Source: Micromonospora gifhornensis (lineage in GTDB: Bacteria; Actinomycetota; Actinomycetes; Mycobacteriales; Micromonosporaceae). From it: DNA of 64,000 nt. A program made the translations under genes and the position numbers. The stretch covers positions 62,001-126,000 of the forward strand of contig NZ_BOPA01000003.1 in NCBI RefSeq assembly GCF_016863515.1, read 5' to 3'. The notes under the pieces were generated by a model that had not been told where the DNA came from, ran no database searches, and saw only the letters and a list, made by a program, of their open reading frames with translations. Of the stretch, positions 30,112 through 39,419 are shown piece by piece; positions within the stretch are counted from its first letter, which is position 1, and each line of letters begins with the position of its first letter.

Positions 30112-30858
30112 GTGGAACAGACCCCAGGCGCGGCCGGGCCGCCGTTGACCCCCCGTACCGCCGTGGTCTGGTCGGTGCTGCGCGCCGAGCTGGACCGTCG
30201 GCCCTCCGCCGAACTGACCGTGCTGGACGTGGGTGGCGGCACGGGCGGCTTCGCCGTGCCGCTGGCCCAGGCCGGGCACCAGGTCACCGTGGTCGACGCC
30301 AGTCCGGACGCGCTCGCCGCGCTCAGCCGCCGGGCCGCCGAGGCCGGGGTGGCCGACCGGGTACGCGCGGTGCAGGGTGACGGTGACGCGCTCGCCGGGC
30401 TGGTCGAGCCGGACAGCGTCGACCTGGTGCTCTGTCATGCCGTACTGGAGGTGGTCGACGAGCCGGCGTCGGTGGTGGCCGCGCTGGCCACCGCACTGCG
30501 TCCCGGCGGCGCGGTGAGCGTGCTGGTCGCCGGCCGGTCGGCGGCGGTGCTCGGCCGGGCCATGAACGGGCACCTCGACGTGGCCGCCACGCTGGCCACC
30601 GACCCCGCCGGCACCGCCGGGCCCCGGGACACGTTGCGCCGCCGCTTCGACGCCGAGGGCGCCGCCGCGCTGCTGACCGCCGCCGGCCTCACCGTCGAGG
30701 AGATCCACGGCGTACGCGTCCTCGCCGACCTGCTGCCCGCGGCCGTGGCGGACGGCCAGCAGGGTGCCCTCGTCGAGTTGGAGCGGGCGCTGGCTGCCCG
30801 CCCGCCCTGGCGGGACCTTGCCGTGCAACTGCACCTGTTCGCCCGCCGCCCGGCATGA
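30112..30858 (+). CDS. SAM-dependent methyltransferase
   Basis: A 248-residue class I methyltransferase: the SAM-binding motif VLDVGGGTGGFAVPLAQAGH, an acidic second strand TVVDASPDALAAL and the DLVLCHAVLEVVDEPA motif. Similar actinobacterial genes are annotated as SmtA-like, but the substrate is unknown. It starts at GTG 30112 next to a -10 hexamer. The next gene, a phosphodiesterase, overlaps its stop by four bases, so the two are translationally coupled and may act together. Confidence 0.88.
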   Translation: MEQTPGAAGPPLTPRTAVVWSVLRAELDRRPSAELTVLDVGGGTGGFAVPLAQAGHQVTVVDASPDALAALSRRAAEAGVADRVRAVQGDGDALAGLVEPDSVDLVLCHAVLEVVDEPASVVAALATALRPGGAVSVLVAGRSAAVLGRAMNGHLDVAATLATDPAGTAGPRDTLRRRFDAEGAAALLTAAGLTVEEIHGVRVLADLLPAAVADGQQGALVELERALAARPPWRDLAVQLHLFARRPA

Positions 30859-32072
30859 CCGACCCCACCGCGACGCCCGGCGGCACTGCCGTGCCGCATC
30901 CGGGAGGCAGCGAACGCGTCCAGGGTTCCCTCCTCGCACCGGTGACGCCGGAGTACGGCGGGAGAAGCCTGGCGGACGTGCTGCCCAGCGCGCTGGCGGT
31001 GCTCGGGGTGCCCGGCGGCGCCGACCTGCTCGGGCTCGCCGACGAACTGGCCGGGGTACGCCGCATCGCGGTGCTGCTTGTCGACGGGCTCGGCTGGCAC
31101 CAGCTCCCGATCGCCGCGCCGTACGCGCCGACCCTGGCCGGGCTGACCGCCACCACGGGACGACCGCTCACCTGCGGATTCCCCTCCACCACCCCGACCA
31201 GCCTGGTCACCCTGGGCACCGGTACGGCCTCCGGCGCGCACGGAGTGCTCGGTTTCACCCTGCGAGTGCCGGGCACCGACCGGGTGCTCAACCACATCGA
31301 GTGGACCGACGACCCGCCACCGATGCGCTGGCAGCCGGTCACCACCGCGCTGCAACGCGCCCGGGCCGCCGGTGTCGCGGTGACAGTGGTCAGTCGGCCG
31401 GAGTTTGGTGGCAGCGGCCTGACCGTGGCCGCCAACCGGGGAGGCGACTACCGGGGCGCCGCCGGGGTCGACGCGCTGGCCGCCACGATGCTGGCCGCCC
31501 TGACCGCCGGGACCGGACGCACCCTGGTCTCCGGCTATCACCCGGACGTCGACCGGCACGGCCACCTCAGCGGCGTCGACTCGGTGCCCTGGCGTACCGC
31601 CGTCACCGACCTGGACGCGCTGTTGGCCCGGCTGGTGGACGGGTTGCCGTCGGACGCGGCGCTGCTGGTCACCGCCGACCACGGGCAGTTGAACGTACCG
31701 GCCGAGCACCGGTTCGACCTGGACACCGACCCCCGGTTGACCGCCGGGTTGCAGGTGGTCGCGGGGGAACCCCGGGTGCGTTACCTGCACGTCGTCCCGG
31801 GGGCCACCGAAGACGTACGGGCCGCCTGGTCGCAGGTGCTGGGCCCGGCCGCCCGGGTGCTGACCCGCGACGAGGCGGTGGCCACCGGCTGGTTCGGGCC
31901 GGTACCGGAGGAGCACCTGCGCCGCATCGGCGACGTGGTGGTGGTCTGCAACGACACGTACGCCGTGCTGGCCAGCCGGTCGGAGAGCCCGATGCTGTCC
32001 CGGCTTGTGGGTTTCCACGGCGCGGACACGGCAGCCGAGATGACCATTCCACTGCTTGTCGTACGGGGCTGA
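30855..32072 (+). CDS. Type I phosphodiesterase / nucleotide pyrophosphatase family protein
   Basis: A 405-residue alkaline-phosphatase-superfamily protein. LLVDGLGWHQLP carries the first metal Asp; CGFPSTTPTSLVTLGTGT contains the nucleophile region (Thr or Ser); GYHPDVDRHGHLSGVDS and LVTADHGQLNVP hold the remaining metal ligands. Family members hydrolyse phosphodiester or pyrophosphate bonds; no signal peptide is evident, so it is probably cytoplasmic or peripheral. Its ATG overlaps the methyltransferase stop (ATGA). The gene ends in a 29-base duplication that includes its stop codon. Confidence 0.88.
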   Translation: MTDPTATPGGTAVPHPGGSERVQGSLLAPVTPEYGGRSLADVLPSALAVLGVPGGADLLGLADELAGVRRIAVLLVDGLGWHQLPIAAPYAPTLAGLTATTGRPLTCGFPSTTPTSLVTLGTGTASGAHGVLGFTLRVPGTDRVLNHIEWTDDPPPMRWQPVTTALQRARAAGVAVTVVSRPEFGGSGLTVAANRGGDYRGAAGVDALAATMLAALTAGTGRTLVSGYHPDVDRHGHLSGVDSVPWRTAVTDLDALLARLVDGLPSDAALLVTADHGQLNVPAEHRFDLDTDPRLTAGLQVVAGEPRVRYLHVVPGATEDVRAAWSQVLGPAARVLTRDEAVATGWFGPVPEEHLRRIGDVVVVCNDTYAVLASRSESPMLSRLVGFHGADTAAEMTIPLLVVRG

Positions 32073-32127
32073 CCGGCCTGGATGTCGGTGCCGGGGGCTG
32101 ACCGGCCTGGATGTCGGTGCCGGGGGC
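32070..32127. repeat. 29-base exact tandem duplication
   Basis: Two exact 29-base units, each starting TGACCGGCCTGGATGTCGGT, lie at 32070-32098 and 32099-32127. The first unit begins with the phosphodiesterase stop codon, and the second ends just before the dinB -10 hexamer. Confidence 0.85.
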
Positions 32128-32133
32128 TAACCT
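32128..32133 (+). promoter_or_regulatory. -10 hexamer before dinB
   Basis: TAACCT ends six bases before the GTG at 32140. No ribosome binding site or LexA box lies nearby, so dinB is probably leaderless and not SOS-induced here. Confidence 0.55.
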
Positions 32134-32139
32134 GCCCAG

Positions 32140-33399
32140 GTGGGCCGCAGCCAGTCGTTACCCCGGGGCGGTGATCCCCGCTTCGGGCCGGACGCCGACG
32201 ACACCGGCTGCCCGATCCTGCACGTCGACATGGACGCCTTCTACGCCTCGGTGGAGGTGCGGCACCGGCCGGAGTTGCGCGGCCGGGCCGTCGTGGTCGG
32301 CGGAGTCGGCCCGCGCGGGGTGGTCAGCTCCGCCAGCTACGAGGCCCGACGGTACGGCGTACGCAGCGCGATGCCCACGATGCGGGCCCGCGCCCTCTGC
32401 CCGCACGCGATCTTCCTGCCGCCGGATTTCACCCGCTACACGGCCGCCTCCCGAGCGGTCATGCAGATCTTCCGGGACGTCACCCCGCTGGTCGAACCGC
32501 TCTCGCTGGACGAGGCGTTCCTCGACGTCGCGGGGGCCCGGCGGCTGTTCGGCTCACCGGCGACGATCGGCCGCCGCATCCGTGAACGGGTCGAGGCCGA
32601 ACAGGGCTTGACCTGTTCGGTGGGGGTGGGGCCGAGCAAGTTCGTCGCCAAGCTCGGCTCGACCCGCGCCAAACCCGACGGGCTGCTCGTCGTCCCGGCC
32701 GCCCAGGTGCTCGACTTCCTCCACCCGTTGCCGGTGTCGGCGTTGTGGGGGGTGGGGGAGCGTTCCGCCGAGGCGCTGCTGCGGCTCGGTCTGCGTACCG
32801 TCGGTGACCTCGCCCAGGCGCCGATCGGCATGCTGCGCACCGCGCTGGGCCAGGCCGCCGCAGCGCACCTGCACGAGCTGGCCTGGGGGCGGGATCCGCG
32901 CCGGGTCAGCCCCGAGCAGGTGGAAAAGTCGATCGGGGCGGAAGTCACCTTCGACGTCGACGTCGACGACCCGGAACACCTCCGCCGGACGTTCCTCGCG
33001 TTGGCCGAGAAGGTCGGTGCCCGACTGCGCGATGCCGAACAGGTCGGGCGGACCGTGTCGATTAAGGTGCGGATGTCGGACTTCCGCACCATCAGTCGAT
33101 CGCGCACTCTGGAAGTTCCCACCGACGTCGCTCGGGAGATCTTCGACATAGCGTGGTCCTTGTTCGCCGCCCTGCCCTCCGGCGAGCGAATCCGTCTCGT
33201 CGGCGTACGAGCGGAAGGACTGCACCGGGCGGACGCCACACCCCGGCAGCTCACCCTTGGTGAACCGGAGCGCGGATGGCGGGAGGCGGAGGTCGCCGCC
33301 GACGCGGCGGCTGCCCGATTCGGGCGGTCCGTCATAGGCCCGGCGAGTCTTCTCAGCGGCCGAGATACGCGACGAAAGGAAAATCCGACGCGGCCATAG
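32140..33399 (+). CDS. dinB: DNA polymerase IV
   Basis: A 419-residue active Y-family polymerase. Both acidic motifs are intact: ILHVDMDAFYASVEVRHRPEL and SLDEAFLDVAGARRLFG. The thumb helix-hairpin-helix (LWGVGERSAEALLRLGLRTVGDLA) and a little finger follow (IGAEVTFDVDVDD, then TVSIKVRMSDF). It performs translesion and mismatch-extending synthesis. It starts at GTG 32140 after TAACCT at six bases. No LexA box was found upstream, unlike the HEPN-imuA' unit. Confidence 0.95.
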   Translation: MGRSQSLPRGGDPRFGPDADDTGCPILHVDMDAFYASVEVRHRPELRGRAVVVGGVGPRGVVSSASYEARRYGVRSAMPTMRARALCPHAIFLPPDFTRYTAASRAVMQIFRDVTPLVEPLSLDEAFLDVAGARRLFGSPATIGRRIRERVEAEQGLTCSVGVGPSKFVAKLGSTRAKPDGLLVVPAAQVLDFLHPLPVSALWGVGERSAEALLRLGLRTVGDLAQAPIGMLRTALGQAAAAHLHELAWGRDPRRVSPEQVEKSIGAEVTFDVDVDDPEHLRRTFLALAEKVGARLRDAEQVGRTVSIKVRMSDFRTISRSRTLEVPTDVAREIFDIAWSLFAALPSGERIRLVGVRAEGLHRADATPRQLTLGEPERGWREAEVAADAAAARFGRSVIGPASLLSGRDTRRKENPTRP

Positions 33400-33432
33400 G
33401 TCGTCCCGCTTTCCGACGCGCGAGCCCCCTCG

Positions 33433-33438
33433 TAGACT
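33433..33438 (+). promoter_or_regulatory. -10 hexamer before DUF3040 gene
   Basis: TAGACT lies about 77 bases before the GTG at 33515. A ribosome binding site (GGGGAGGA) precedes the start, so this message would have a normal leader. Confidence 0.45.
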
Positions 33439-33514
33439 TGCGGGTAAGCAGCCGGTTGGCTGCCACGGTCTGTCGGCCCGACCGGACCGACCAACGTGAC
33501 CGGGGAGGAGTGCC

Positions 33515-33910
33515 GTGCCGCTCTCGGAGCACGAGCAGCGGCTGTTCGAGCAGATCGAGCGGTCGCTTGCCGAGGACCCCAAATTCGCCTCGGCCGTGCG
33601 CGCCAGCGATCCGCGCTTCCACGCGCGGCGTCGCCTGCTCGTCGCTGCCGGCCTGATCATCGCCGGCTTGGCGTTGTTGGTATATGGCGCGGTGATCAAA
33701 ACTCCGCCGCTGGCAGTGGCGGGATTCGTTGTCATGCTGGCCTCGGCCGCGTTCGCCGTGCAGTCGCACCGTCGAGCGCAGTCGCCGGACCTGCACGTCG
33801 TCGGGGGCACGGCGAGTCGTCGCCGATCCCGCGGTCGTGCCGGCCGGAGGCCGGGCTTCATCGACCGGATGGAGGACCGGTGGCGGCAGCGCCCGGAGGG
33901 GCACCGCTGA
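33515..33910 (+). CDS. DUF3040 domain membrane protein
   Basis: A 131-residue protein with the DUF3040 signature at its N-terminus (MPLSEHEQRLFEQIERSLAE, then DPKFASAVR), two predicted membrane helices (LLVAAGLIIAGLALLVYGAV and PLAVAGFVVMLASAAFAV) and an Arg-rich tail that ends with FIDRMEDRWRQR. The family is widespread in actinobacteria and its function is unknown. It starts at GTG 33515 after GGGGAGGAGTGCC, a strong ribosome binding site. Confidence 0.88.
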   Translation: MPLSEHEQRLFEQIERSLAEDPKFASAVRASDPRFHARRRLLVAAGLIIAGLALLVYGAVIKTPPLAVAGFVVMLASAAFAVQSHRRAQSPDLHVVGGTASRRRSRGRAGRRPGFIDRMEDRWRQRPEGHR

Positions 33911-34216
33911 CCCGGTGATCCGGCCCGTGCAGCCTTAGGCGGCGGATCGCGTCACCGGGCCCACCCCGGGGCGCACACCTGACTCGATCGACCCCCGGTC
34001 GATCGAGCCATCGGCCTGCCCCACCCCCTTGACGGCACCCTTCACCCCGCACGCCCCACCCACCCACCTCGCGCGTCACCCATAGCCCTTGGCCGCGCTC
34101 CCCGGCCCCCCAGCACCCGATCCCGCCTGACCCTGCGCCCTCGCGTACCGCTGAGCCCTGCCCCGCGTCCCCGCGTTCGCCCCGCGTCCGCGTTCGCCCC
34201 GCGCTCGCCCGGCGTC

Positions 34217-34294
34217 CCCGCGATCTTGCACTTTCGGTCGGGACTTACTGGAGCAAGGCGGGCATTTTGGCGACCGAAACTGCAAGATCGCGGG
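34217..34294. repeat. CGATCTTGCA palindromic element, copy C
   Basis: CCCGCGATCTTGCA at 34217-34230 pairs with 34281-34294; inside this, CGGTCG pairs with CGACCG. The total length is 78 bases, and the loop is about as conserved with copy D as the arms are. Confidence 0.85.
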
Positions 34295-34420
34295 CGCAGG
34301 ATCCCGTGCGGGCACGTCGCGCTCTGCGCCCGGCCCGGTCGTACCCCGCCCCGCCCCGTGTCGCGTCCTGCGTCCCGTCACTTCCCGTCACGTCCCGCCC
34401 TGCGTTGCGTCGGGTCCCGT

Positions 34421-34498
34421 CCCGCGATCTTGCACTTTTGGTCGGGACTTATTGCAGCGAAACGGTCATTCGGGCGACCGAAACTGCAAGATCGCGGG
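34421..34498. repeat. CGATCTTGCA palindromic element, copy D
   Basis: The same 14-base outer stem as copy C (34421-34434 with 34485-34498) and the same 78-base length. Loop blocks GTCGGGACTTA and GGGCGACCGAAACTGCAAG are shared with copy C with few changes, so the whole element, not only its arms, was duplicated. Confidence 0.85.
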
Positions 34499-34581
34499 GG
34501 CCCAGGGGCCCAGGGGCCAGGGCCCAGGGCGCGGGGCGCGGGGCGTGGGGCGCGGGGGGCGGGCGTGGGTGGGGGTGGGGG

Positions 34582-37053
34582 TTAGCGGGTGGTGCGGGTG
34601 GCTAGTAGGCGGCGGGGGTTGAAGCGTAGGAGTCGGGATCGGAGTTGTCCGCCGGAGGTGACCAGGCGGGCGGAGGTGTCCGCGATGGCGGTACGCCAGC
34701 GGCCCAGCACCGAGGGCGGCAACGTGGTCGCCAGCAGCCGGGTTCGGCGGTCGGCCTGTCCGGCGAGGGCGCTGCGCACCGTGCGCAGTGCGGCCGGCAG
34801 GGGCTCGCCGGTCAACGGGTCGCGCGCGTAGCGGGCCCGCTCCTCGGCCCGTCCGAGCAGGCGTACGGCCGTACCGGCGTCGGTGTCGGTGCCGACCGAC
34901 TCCCGGGCCAGCCGGTCGGCGGTCGCCCGGGGGGTCTCCGTCGGGTCCACCCGGACGCGGTAGTCGACAAGCGTGTCGATCAGCTCGTCCCAGGCGGCGT
35001 GTGCGTCGGCGCGGGCCCGGTCCGGGTCGGTGCTGACCGTCACCCGTGGTTGACCAGTGGTGGTCGAGTCCGCGGTCGACGGGTCGAGTGTCCGGGCGAC
35101 CGGGGCGAGTCGACCGCGTCGCCGCCGCAGGGCGAGTCGGCGCAGCGCCGGCACGGCGAGCAGGGCGAGCAGCGCCAGCAGGCCGGCGACGGTCAGCCAG
35201 GGCCAGGTCGACGTACGGCTGGCCGGGGTGTTCGGGTCGGCGCCCGCGCCGGTGTCGACACCTTCCTCGAACTGGTTGGGACCGCGATCCGGTGTCTCCG
35301 TGGTGTCGGTGTCGTCGGGTGCGTCCGACGTGTCGGTCTGCGGCGTCGTCTCCTCCGGGGCGTCGACGTCCGGCGCCCAGGCGGAGCGGGTCGAGCCGGG
35401 CACCCCGTAGGTCGGGGTGGCGTCGAACGGCACCCAGCCGATCTGGTCGAAGTAGACCTCGGTCCAGGCGTGCAGGTTCCGGTTGGTCAGGGTCAGCGTG
35501 TCACCGCTGCGCCGGTTGCCGTTGGTGAAGCCGAACGCGACCCGGGCCGGGATGCCGGCGTCGCGCACCATCCAGGCCAGCGCGGCGGCGTACTGCTGGC
35601 AGTAGCCGGCCTTGTTCTCGAGGAAGTCGAGGATCTGCTGACCGCTTGTGCCTTCCGCGGTGCTCAGCTGGTAGGTGAAGCCGTTGTCCTCGGAGAAGTA
35701 GTCGTAGAGGGCGCGCACCTTGTCGTACTCGGTGCGCTTGTCCTGGGTCAGCTCCGCGACCAGGGCCCGCACCTCGGGCACGTCGGGGGTGACGGTCTGT
35801 TGCCGACGCAACGGCAGGTCGGCCGGCAGCGGCTGCGCCGAGCGCAGGGCCTGCGGGGTGTACGTCGAACGCACGTAGTCGAACGAGAACTTCTTGCCCC
35901 GGGAGTTGTCCCGGTTGGAGAAGAGCACCTGCAGGTTGGGGTCGTAGAACCAGTTGTTGCCGAGGTCGGAGAAGTTGACCGGCTCGGTGTAGAACGGCAG
36001 CAGCGGCATGTTCAGCTCGCGGGACACCTCCACGGTGGCCCGGTGCTGCGTACGCTCGACGCCGGGTCGCTGCCCGCCCGGGTCGGGCAGGTCCCCGGTG
36101 GCTCGCTGGCCGTTGGGGCCGCGGACCCGGAAGCCGTCCGCGCGCAGGTCGTCGGCGACGCCGAAGCGCAGGTAGAAGGGCTCCTCCTCGGTGGTGGTGA
36201 CCTTGACCAGGTCGGTCACCTGCGACTGGTTGAGTTCACCGCTGAGCGCGGCGAACAGGTCCACCCGACCGGGGGAACCGCCCAGCCCCGGGCCGCCGAG
36301 GCCGGAACCGGCACCGGAGTTCAGCGAGTTCATCAGGCCGACGGTCATCCCCGGCACGGCCAGCGGCACCAGCACCGCCAGCGCGAGGCCCAGCACGGCC
36401 AGCCGCCGGCCCGCGGCGGCCAACGGGGAGGCCTCCCACACGTCGACGTCGCGGCCGTCACCGGTGAACCGGCGGCCGAACCGGCGGACCCGGTCCACGT
36501 TGTCGGTGACGAGCAGCCAGAGGAAACCGGCGGCGCCGATGGCGAACGGCAGCGGCGGGACGCTGTCCACGTAGACCGCCACCGGCACCGAGTAGATGGC
36601 CAACATCGGCAGTCCGGCCAGGGCCGGGCGGCGCATCCCGACGCAGAGCACGTCCACCAGCACCGCCACCGAGCCGATGCCGAGCACGGTGACGAACAGC
36701 AGCGGATCGGTGTCGGGAACCTTCACACCGTAGGAGCGCATGTCCTCGACCGAGCCGGTGAGCAGCTCGGCGAAGTGCCCGAAGGTGCCCGGCGCGGGCA
36801 GCACGGCCAGCAACTCGGAACCGCTGGGGAACAGCCAGGTCAGGGCGAGGACGAGGCCACCCAGCATGGCCAGCACCTGGGCCCAGAGCGGGGCCCGGCC
36901 GAGCCGGGCCAGCGCCGCCGCGGCGGCCACCGCGGCCACCGCGATGACGGCCTGCACGAACCACGTCCAGCGTTCGAAGATGGCCGACAGGGGCGCGGCG
37001 GCGAGCAGCGTCGCTGCGGCGGCCACCAGGCCCAGGTTCCGGTGGGCGATCAT
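34582..37053 (-). CDS. TgpA-like transglutaminase membrane protein (DUF3488)
   Basis: An 823-residue protein: an N-terminal block of about six membrane helices (DUF3488), then a transglutaminase-like domain with Cys in AGYCQQYAAALAWM, His in NLHAWTEVYFD and Asp in WVPFDATP, the papain-type triad, then one more helix (WLTVAGLLALLALLAVPAL) and a C-terminal DUF4129-like part. It starts at ATG 37053, 17 bases after the DUF58 stop, in a MoxR-DUF58-transglutaminase operon. Such operons are common in actinobacteria; the role of this one is not established, probably protein or envelope processing. Confidence 0.88.
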   Translation of the reverse strand: MIAHRNLGLVAAAATLLAAAPLSAIFERWTWFVQAVIAVAAVAAAAALARLGRAPLWAQVLAMLGGLVLALTWLFPSGSELLAVLPAPGTFGHFAELLTGSVEDMRSYGVKVPDTDPLLFVTVLGIGSVAVLVDVLCVGMRRPALAGLPMLAIYSVPVAVYVDSVPPLPFAIGAAGFLWLLVTDNVDRVRRFGRRFTGDGRDVDVWEASPLAAAGRRLAVLGLALAVLVPLAVPGMTVGLMNSLNSGAGSGLGGPGLGGSPGRVDLFAALSGELNQSQVTDLVKVTTTEEEPFYLRFGVADDLRADGFRVRGPNGQRATGDLPDPGGQRPGVERTQHRATVEVSRELNMPLLPFYTEPVNFSDLGNNWFYDPNLQVLFSNRDNSRGKKFSFDYVRSTYTPQALRSAQPLPADLPLRRQQTVTPDVPEVRALVAELTQDKRTEYDKVRALYDYFSEDNGFTYQLSTAEGTSGQQILDFLENKAGYCQQYAAALAWMVRDAGIPARVAFGFTNGNRRSGDTLTLTNRNLHAWTEVYFDQIGWVPFDATPTYGVPGSTRSAWAPDVDAPEETTPQTDTSDAPDDTDTTETPDRGPNQFEEGVDTGAGADPNTPASRTSTWPWLTVAGLLALLALLAVPALRRLALRRRRGRLAPVARTLDPSTADSTTTGQPRVTVSTDPDRARADAHAAWDELIDTLVDYRVRVDPTETPRATADRLARESVGTDTDAGTAVRLLGRAEERARYARDPLTGEPLPAALRTVRSALAGQADRRTRLLATTLPPSVLGRWRTAIADTSARLVTSGGQLRSRLLRFNPRRLLATRTTR

Positions 37054-37069
37054 GAGGGGGACCTTCCGT

Positions 37070-38365
37070 TCATCGCACGCCGCCGGCCACCGTCTCGGCC
37101 ATCGCCGCACGCAGGGCGAACCCTTGTGAGCCGCGGCCGGCCTGCGGCCAGAGCGCCGGCAGTCGCGCACCGTGGTCGACGCCGATGACCCGCCAGCCGG
37201 CCTGGAGCAGGACCAGGGCGGCGGCGTCGTGTGCCTGGTCGGCCTCGGCCCGGGCGTGTGCGGGCAGATTGAGCCAGGCGGAGCTGTCCAGCAGGAAACA
37301 CACGCAGGTGGCGTTGTTGGCCCGCAGACCGGCCAGCAACTCCGCCTCGGCGGTGCTCAGCGTTCCGAACAGGCCGATGACCAGGCCGCCGTCGGCGCGT
37401 TGCCGGACGTGCTGCATCAGGGTGGTGATCTCGACCCGCTGGTCCAGCCGGACCTCCGCGAGATGGTCGAGCAGCAGCCCGTCGCCGCCCTCGCCCGCGT
37501 CGACGTCCGCGCCGCCCCCGGTGACCAGCCGCAGCTTGTAGCCGGCCTGGCGCAGGTGGACGGCGATGCTTGCCGCCCCCGAGACGGCCCATTCGAAGCT
37601 GGCCGTCGGCCCGTCACCGTGGTGGCCGTACGCCCGGGTGTCCAGCACGACGGTGGCCCGGCTCTCCCAGGGCTGCTCCTCGCGCCGCACCATCAGCTCA
37701 CCCGTACGGGCGGTCGACTTCCAGTGCACCCGGCGCAGGTCGTCGCCGCGGCGGTACTCACGGGTCGCCGCGTCGTCCTCGCCGTGCACCGCGACCGAAC
37801 GGGCCCGGCTCTCCCCGCTGCCGGTGTACTCCCCGGGCAGCCGCACCGACGGCAGGGGCACCACCTGCGGGATGACCGTGAGCCGGTCGGTGCCGGGGAA
37901 GGCCCGGGTCAGTTCACACAACCCGAACGGGTCGGTCAACCGGACCACCAGCGGACCCACCTCGTACCGGCCGCGTACGTCGGCCCGCACGGTGTACGCC
38001 ACCGAGCTGGCCTGGTGCGCGCCGAGGCGTTCCAGCACCACCCGGGGGCGGCTGCCCAGCGCGTACGGCAGGCGGTCCTCCAGCAGCAGGGTGCCGGTGG
38101 GCAGCCGGGACATGTTCTGCAACCGCAGCACCACCCGGGCGCTCGCGCCGACCGGTACCCGGTGCGGCTCAAGCGACCGGTGACAGGCCAGCTTGTACCG
38201 GCTCCGGCCGACGTAGAGGGCGGCCAGCAGGGGCAGGACGGCCAGCAGCACGGCCACCCGCAGCAGATCCTTCTCGCCGAGGATGACGGCGGAGATGGCT
38301 GCCGCCACCGCGGCGGCCAGGAACGAGCGGCCACGGGTGGTCAGTCCGCGTAGACCGTCACGCAC
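37070..38365 (-). CDS. DUF58 domain protein, MoxR partner
   Basis: A 431-residue protein with two N-terminal membrane helices (RSFLAAAVAAAISAVILG and VAVLLAVLPLLAALYV), a beta-rich domain and the DUF58 signature YRRGDDLRRVHWKSTARTGE followed by a von Willebrand A-like region (TVVLDTRAYG). DUF58 proteins work with MoxR ATPases as presumed chaperone partners. It starts at GTG 38365, two bases before the MoxR stop ends. Confidence 0.88.
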   Translation of the reverse strand: MRDGLRGLTTRGRSFLAAAVAAAISAVILGEKDLLRVAVLLAVLPLLAALYVGRSRYKLACHRSLEPHRVPVGASARVVLRLQNMSRLPTGTLLLEDRLPYALGSRPRVVLERLGAHQASSVAYTVRADVRGRYEVGPLVVRLTDPFGLCELTRAFPGTDRLTVIPQVVPLPSVRLPGEYTGSGESRARSVAVHGEDDAATREYRRGDDLRRVHWKSTARTGELMVRREEQPWESRATVVLDTRAYGHHGDGPTASFEWAVSGAASIAVHLRQAGYKLRLVTGGGADVDAGEGGDGLLLDHLAEVRLDQRVEITTLMQHVRQRADGGLVIGLFGTLSTAEAELLAGLRANNATCVCFLLDSSAWLNLPAHARAEADQAHDAAALVLLQAGWRVIGVDHGARLPALWPQAGRGSQGFALRAAMAETVAGGVR

Positions 38366-38366
38366 G

Positions 38367-39419
38367 TCACGGCCTCCGCGGCTCGAAGGGGGGCCGGCCG
38401 TTGCCGGTCGGCGGCCGGTTGTCGTACGGCGAGCGCTTACGGTCGTGCGGCAGCGGCAACCGGTGCACCAGGTCGGCGATGATCGCGTCGGTGGTGCGGC
38501 GGGCGAGCTGGGCGTCGGCGGTCGGGATGAGCCGGTGTGCCAGCACGGGTACCGCGAGCACCTGAAGATCGTCCGGCAGCACGTAGTCGCGCCCGTCGAG
38601 GGCGGCCACCGCCCGCGCGGTGCGCAGCAGTTGCAGCGTGCACCGGGGGGACGCGCCGAGCCGCAGGTCGGGCGACTCGCGGGTGGCGGTGACCAGGTCG
38701 ATGGCGTACTGCTTGACCGCGTCGGCGACGTGCACCTGCCGGACGTGCCCGATCAGCCGGCGTACCGTCTCGGCGTCGGAGACCGGCCGCAGCGCCGCCA
38801 GCGGATCCACCGCGCCGTGCGCGTCGAGCATGGCCAGCTCGGCGGTCGGGTCCGGGTAGCCCATCGCGATCCGGGCGGTGAAGCGGTCCCGCTGCGCCTC
38901 CGGCAGGGGGTACGTCCCCTCCATCTCGATCGGGTTCTGGGTGGCGATCACCATGAATGGCGTCTGCAGCTGGTAGGTCACGCCGTCGACGGTGACCTGG
39001 CGTTCCTCCATGCACTCCAGCAGGGCGGACTGCGTCTTCGGCGAGGCCCGGTTGATCTCGTCGCCGACGACCAGGTTGGCGAAGACGGCACCCGGCCGGA
39101 ACTCGAAGTCGTGGGTCTCCTGGTTGTAGACGCTGACGCCGGTGACGTCGCTGGGCAGCAGGTCGGGGGTGAACTGGATGCGCCGTACCGAGCAGTCGAT
39201 CGAGCGGGCCAGGGCCTTGGCCAACTTCGTCTTGCCGACCCCCGGCACATCCTCGATGAGCAGGTGACCTTCGGCGAGCAGGACGGCCAGGGCGAGCCGC
39301 ACGGTGGCGGTCTTGCCCTCGATTACCTGTTCGATGTTGGCCACGATGGCGTCGCTCGCGGCGCGGAACTCGTCGAACGGCAACAGGCCGCCAACCTCGT
39401 CCCAGGTCTGCTGTGTCAC
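38367..39419 (-). CDS. MoxR-family AAA+ ATPase
   Basis: A 350-residue MoxR protein: Walker A in [16 protein letters not shown], Walker B in VVGDEINRA, sensor 1 in [19 protein letters not shown] and an arginine finger region (QRDRF). The GTG at 39419 is chosen because GGAGGAGG lies a few bases upstream; the in-frame ATG at 39440 would put that ribosome binding site inside codons for Arg-Arg-Arg. It heads the MoxR-DUF58-transglutaminase operon and is divergent from the leuS leader. Confidence 0.9.
   Translation of the reverse strand: MTQQTWDEVGGLLPFDEFRAASDAIVANIEQVIEGKTATVRLALAVLLAEGHLLIEDVPGVGKTKLAKALARSIDCSVRRIQFTPDLLPSDVTGVSVYNQETHDFEFRPGAVFANLVVGDEINRASPKTQSALLECMEERQVTVDGVTYQLQTPFMVIATQNPIEMEGTYPLPEAQRDRFTARIAMGYPDPTAELAMLDAHGAVDPLAALRPVSDAETVRRLIGHVRQVHVADAVKQYAIDLVTATRESPDLRLGASPRCTLQLLRTARAVAALDGRDYVLPDDLQVLAVPVLAHRLIPTADAQLARRTTDAIIADLVHRLPLPHDRKRSPYDNRPPTGNGRPPFEPRRP

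Larger units (their letters stand above)
33911..34581. other. 671-base convergent intergenic region with repeats
   Basis: No convincing gene lies here. The stretch is C-rich low-complexity sequence (many CCCGCG and CGTCCC blocks) that holds palindrome copies C and D, 204 bases apart, and ends in a G-rich run before the transglutaminase-gene stop. It separates the convergent DUF3040 and transglutaminase genes. Confidence 0.7.

Noticed and set aside
32100..32139. LexA box before dinB
   Set aside because: No GAAC-N4-GTTC arrangement is present; only a -10 hexamer and a duplicated 29-base unit are seen.
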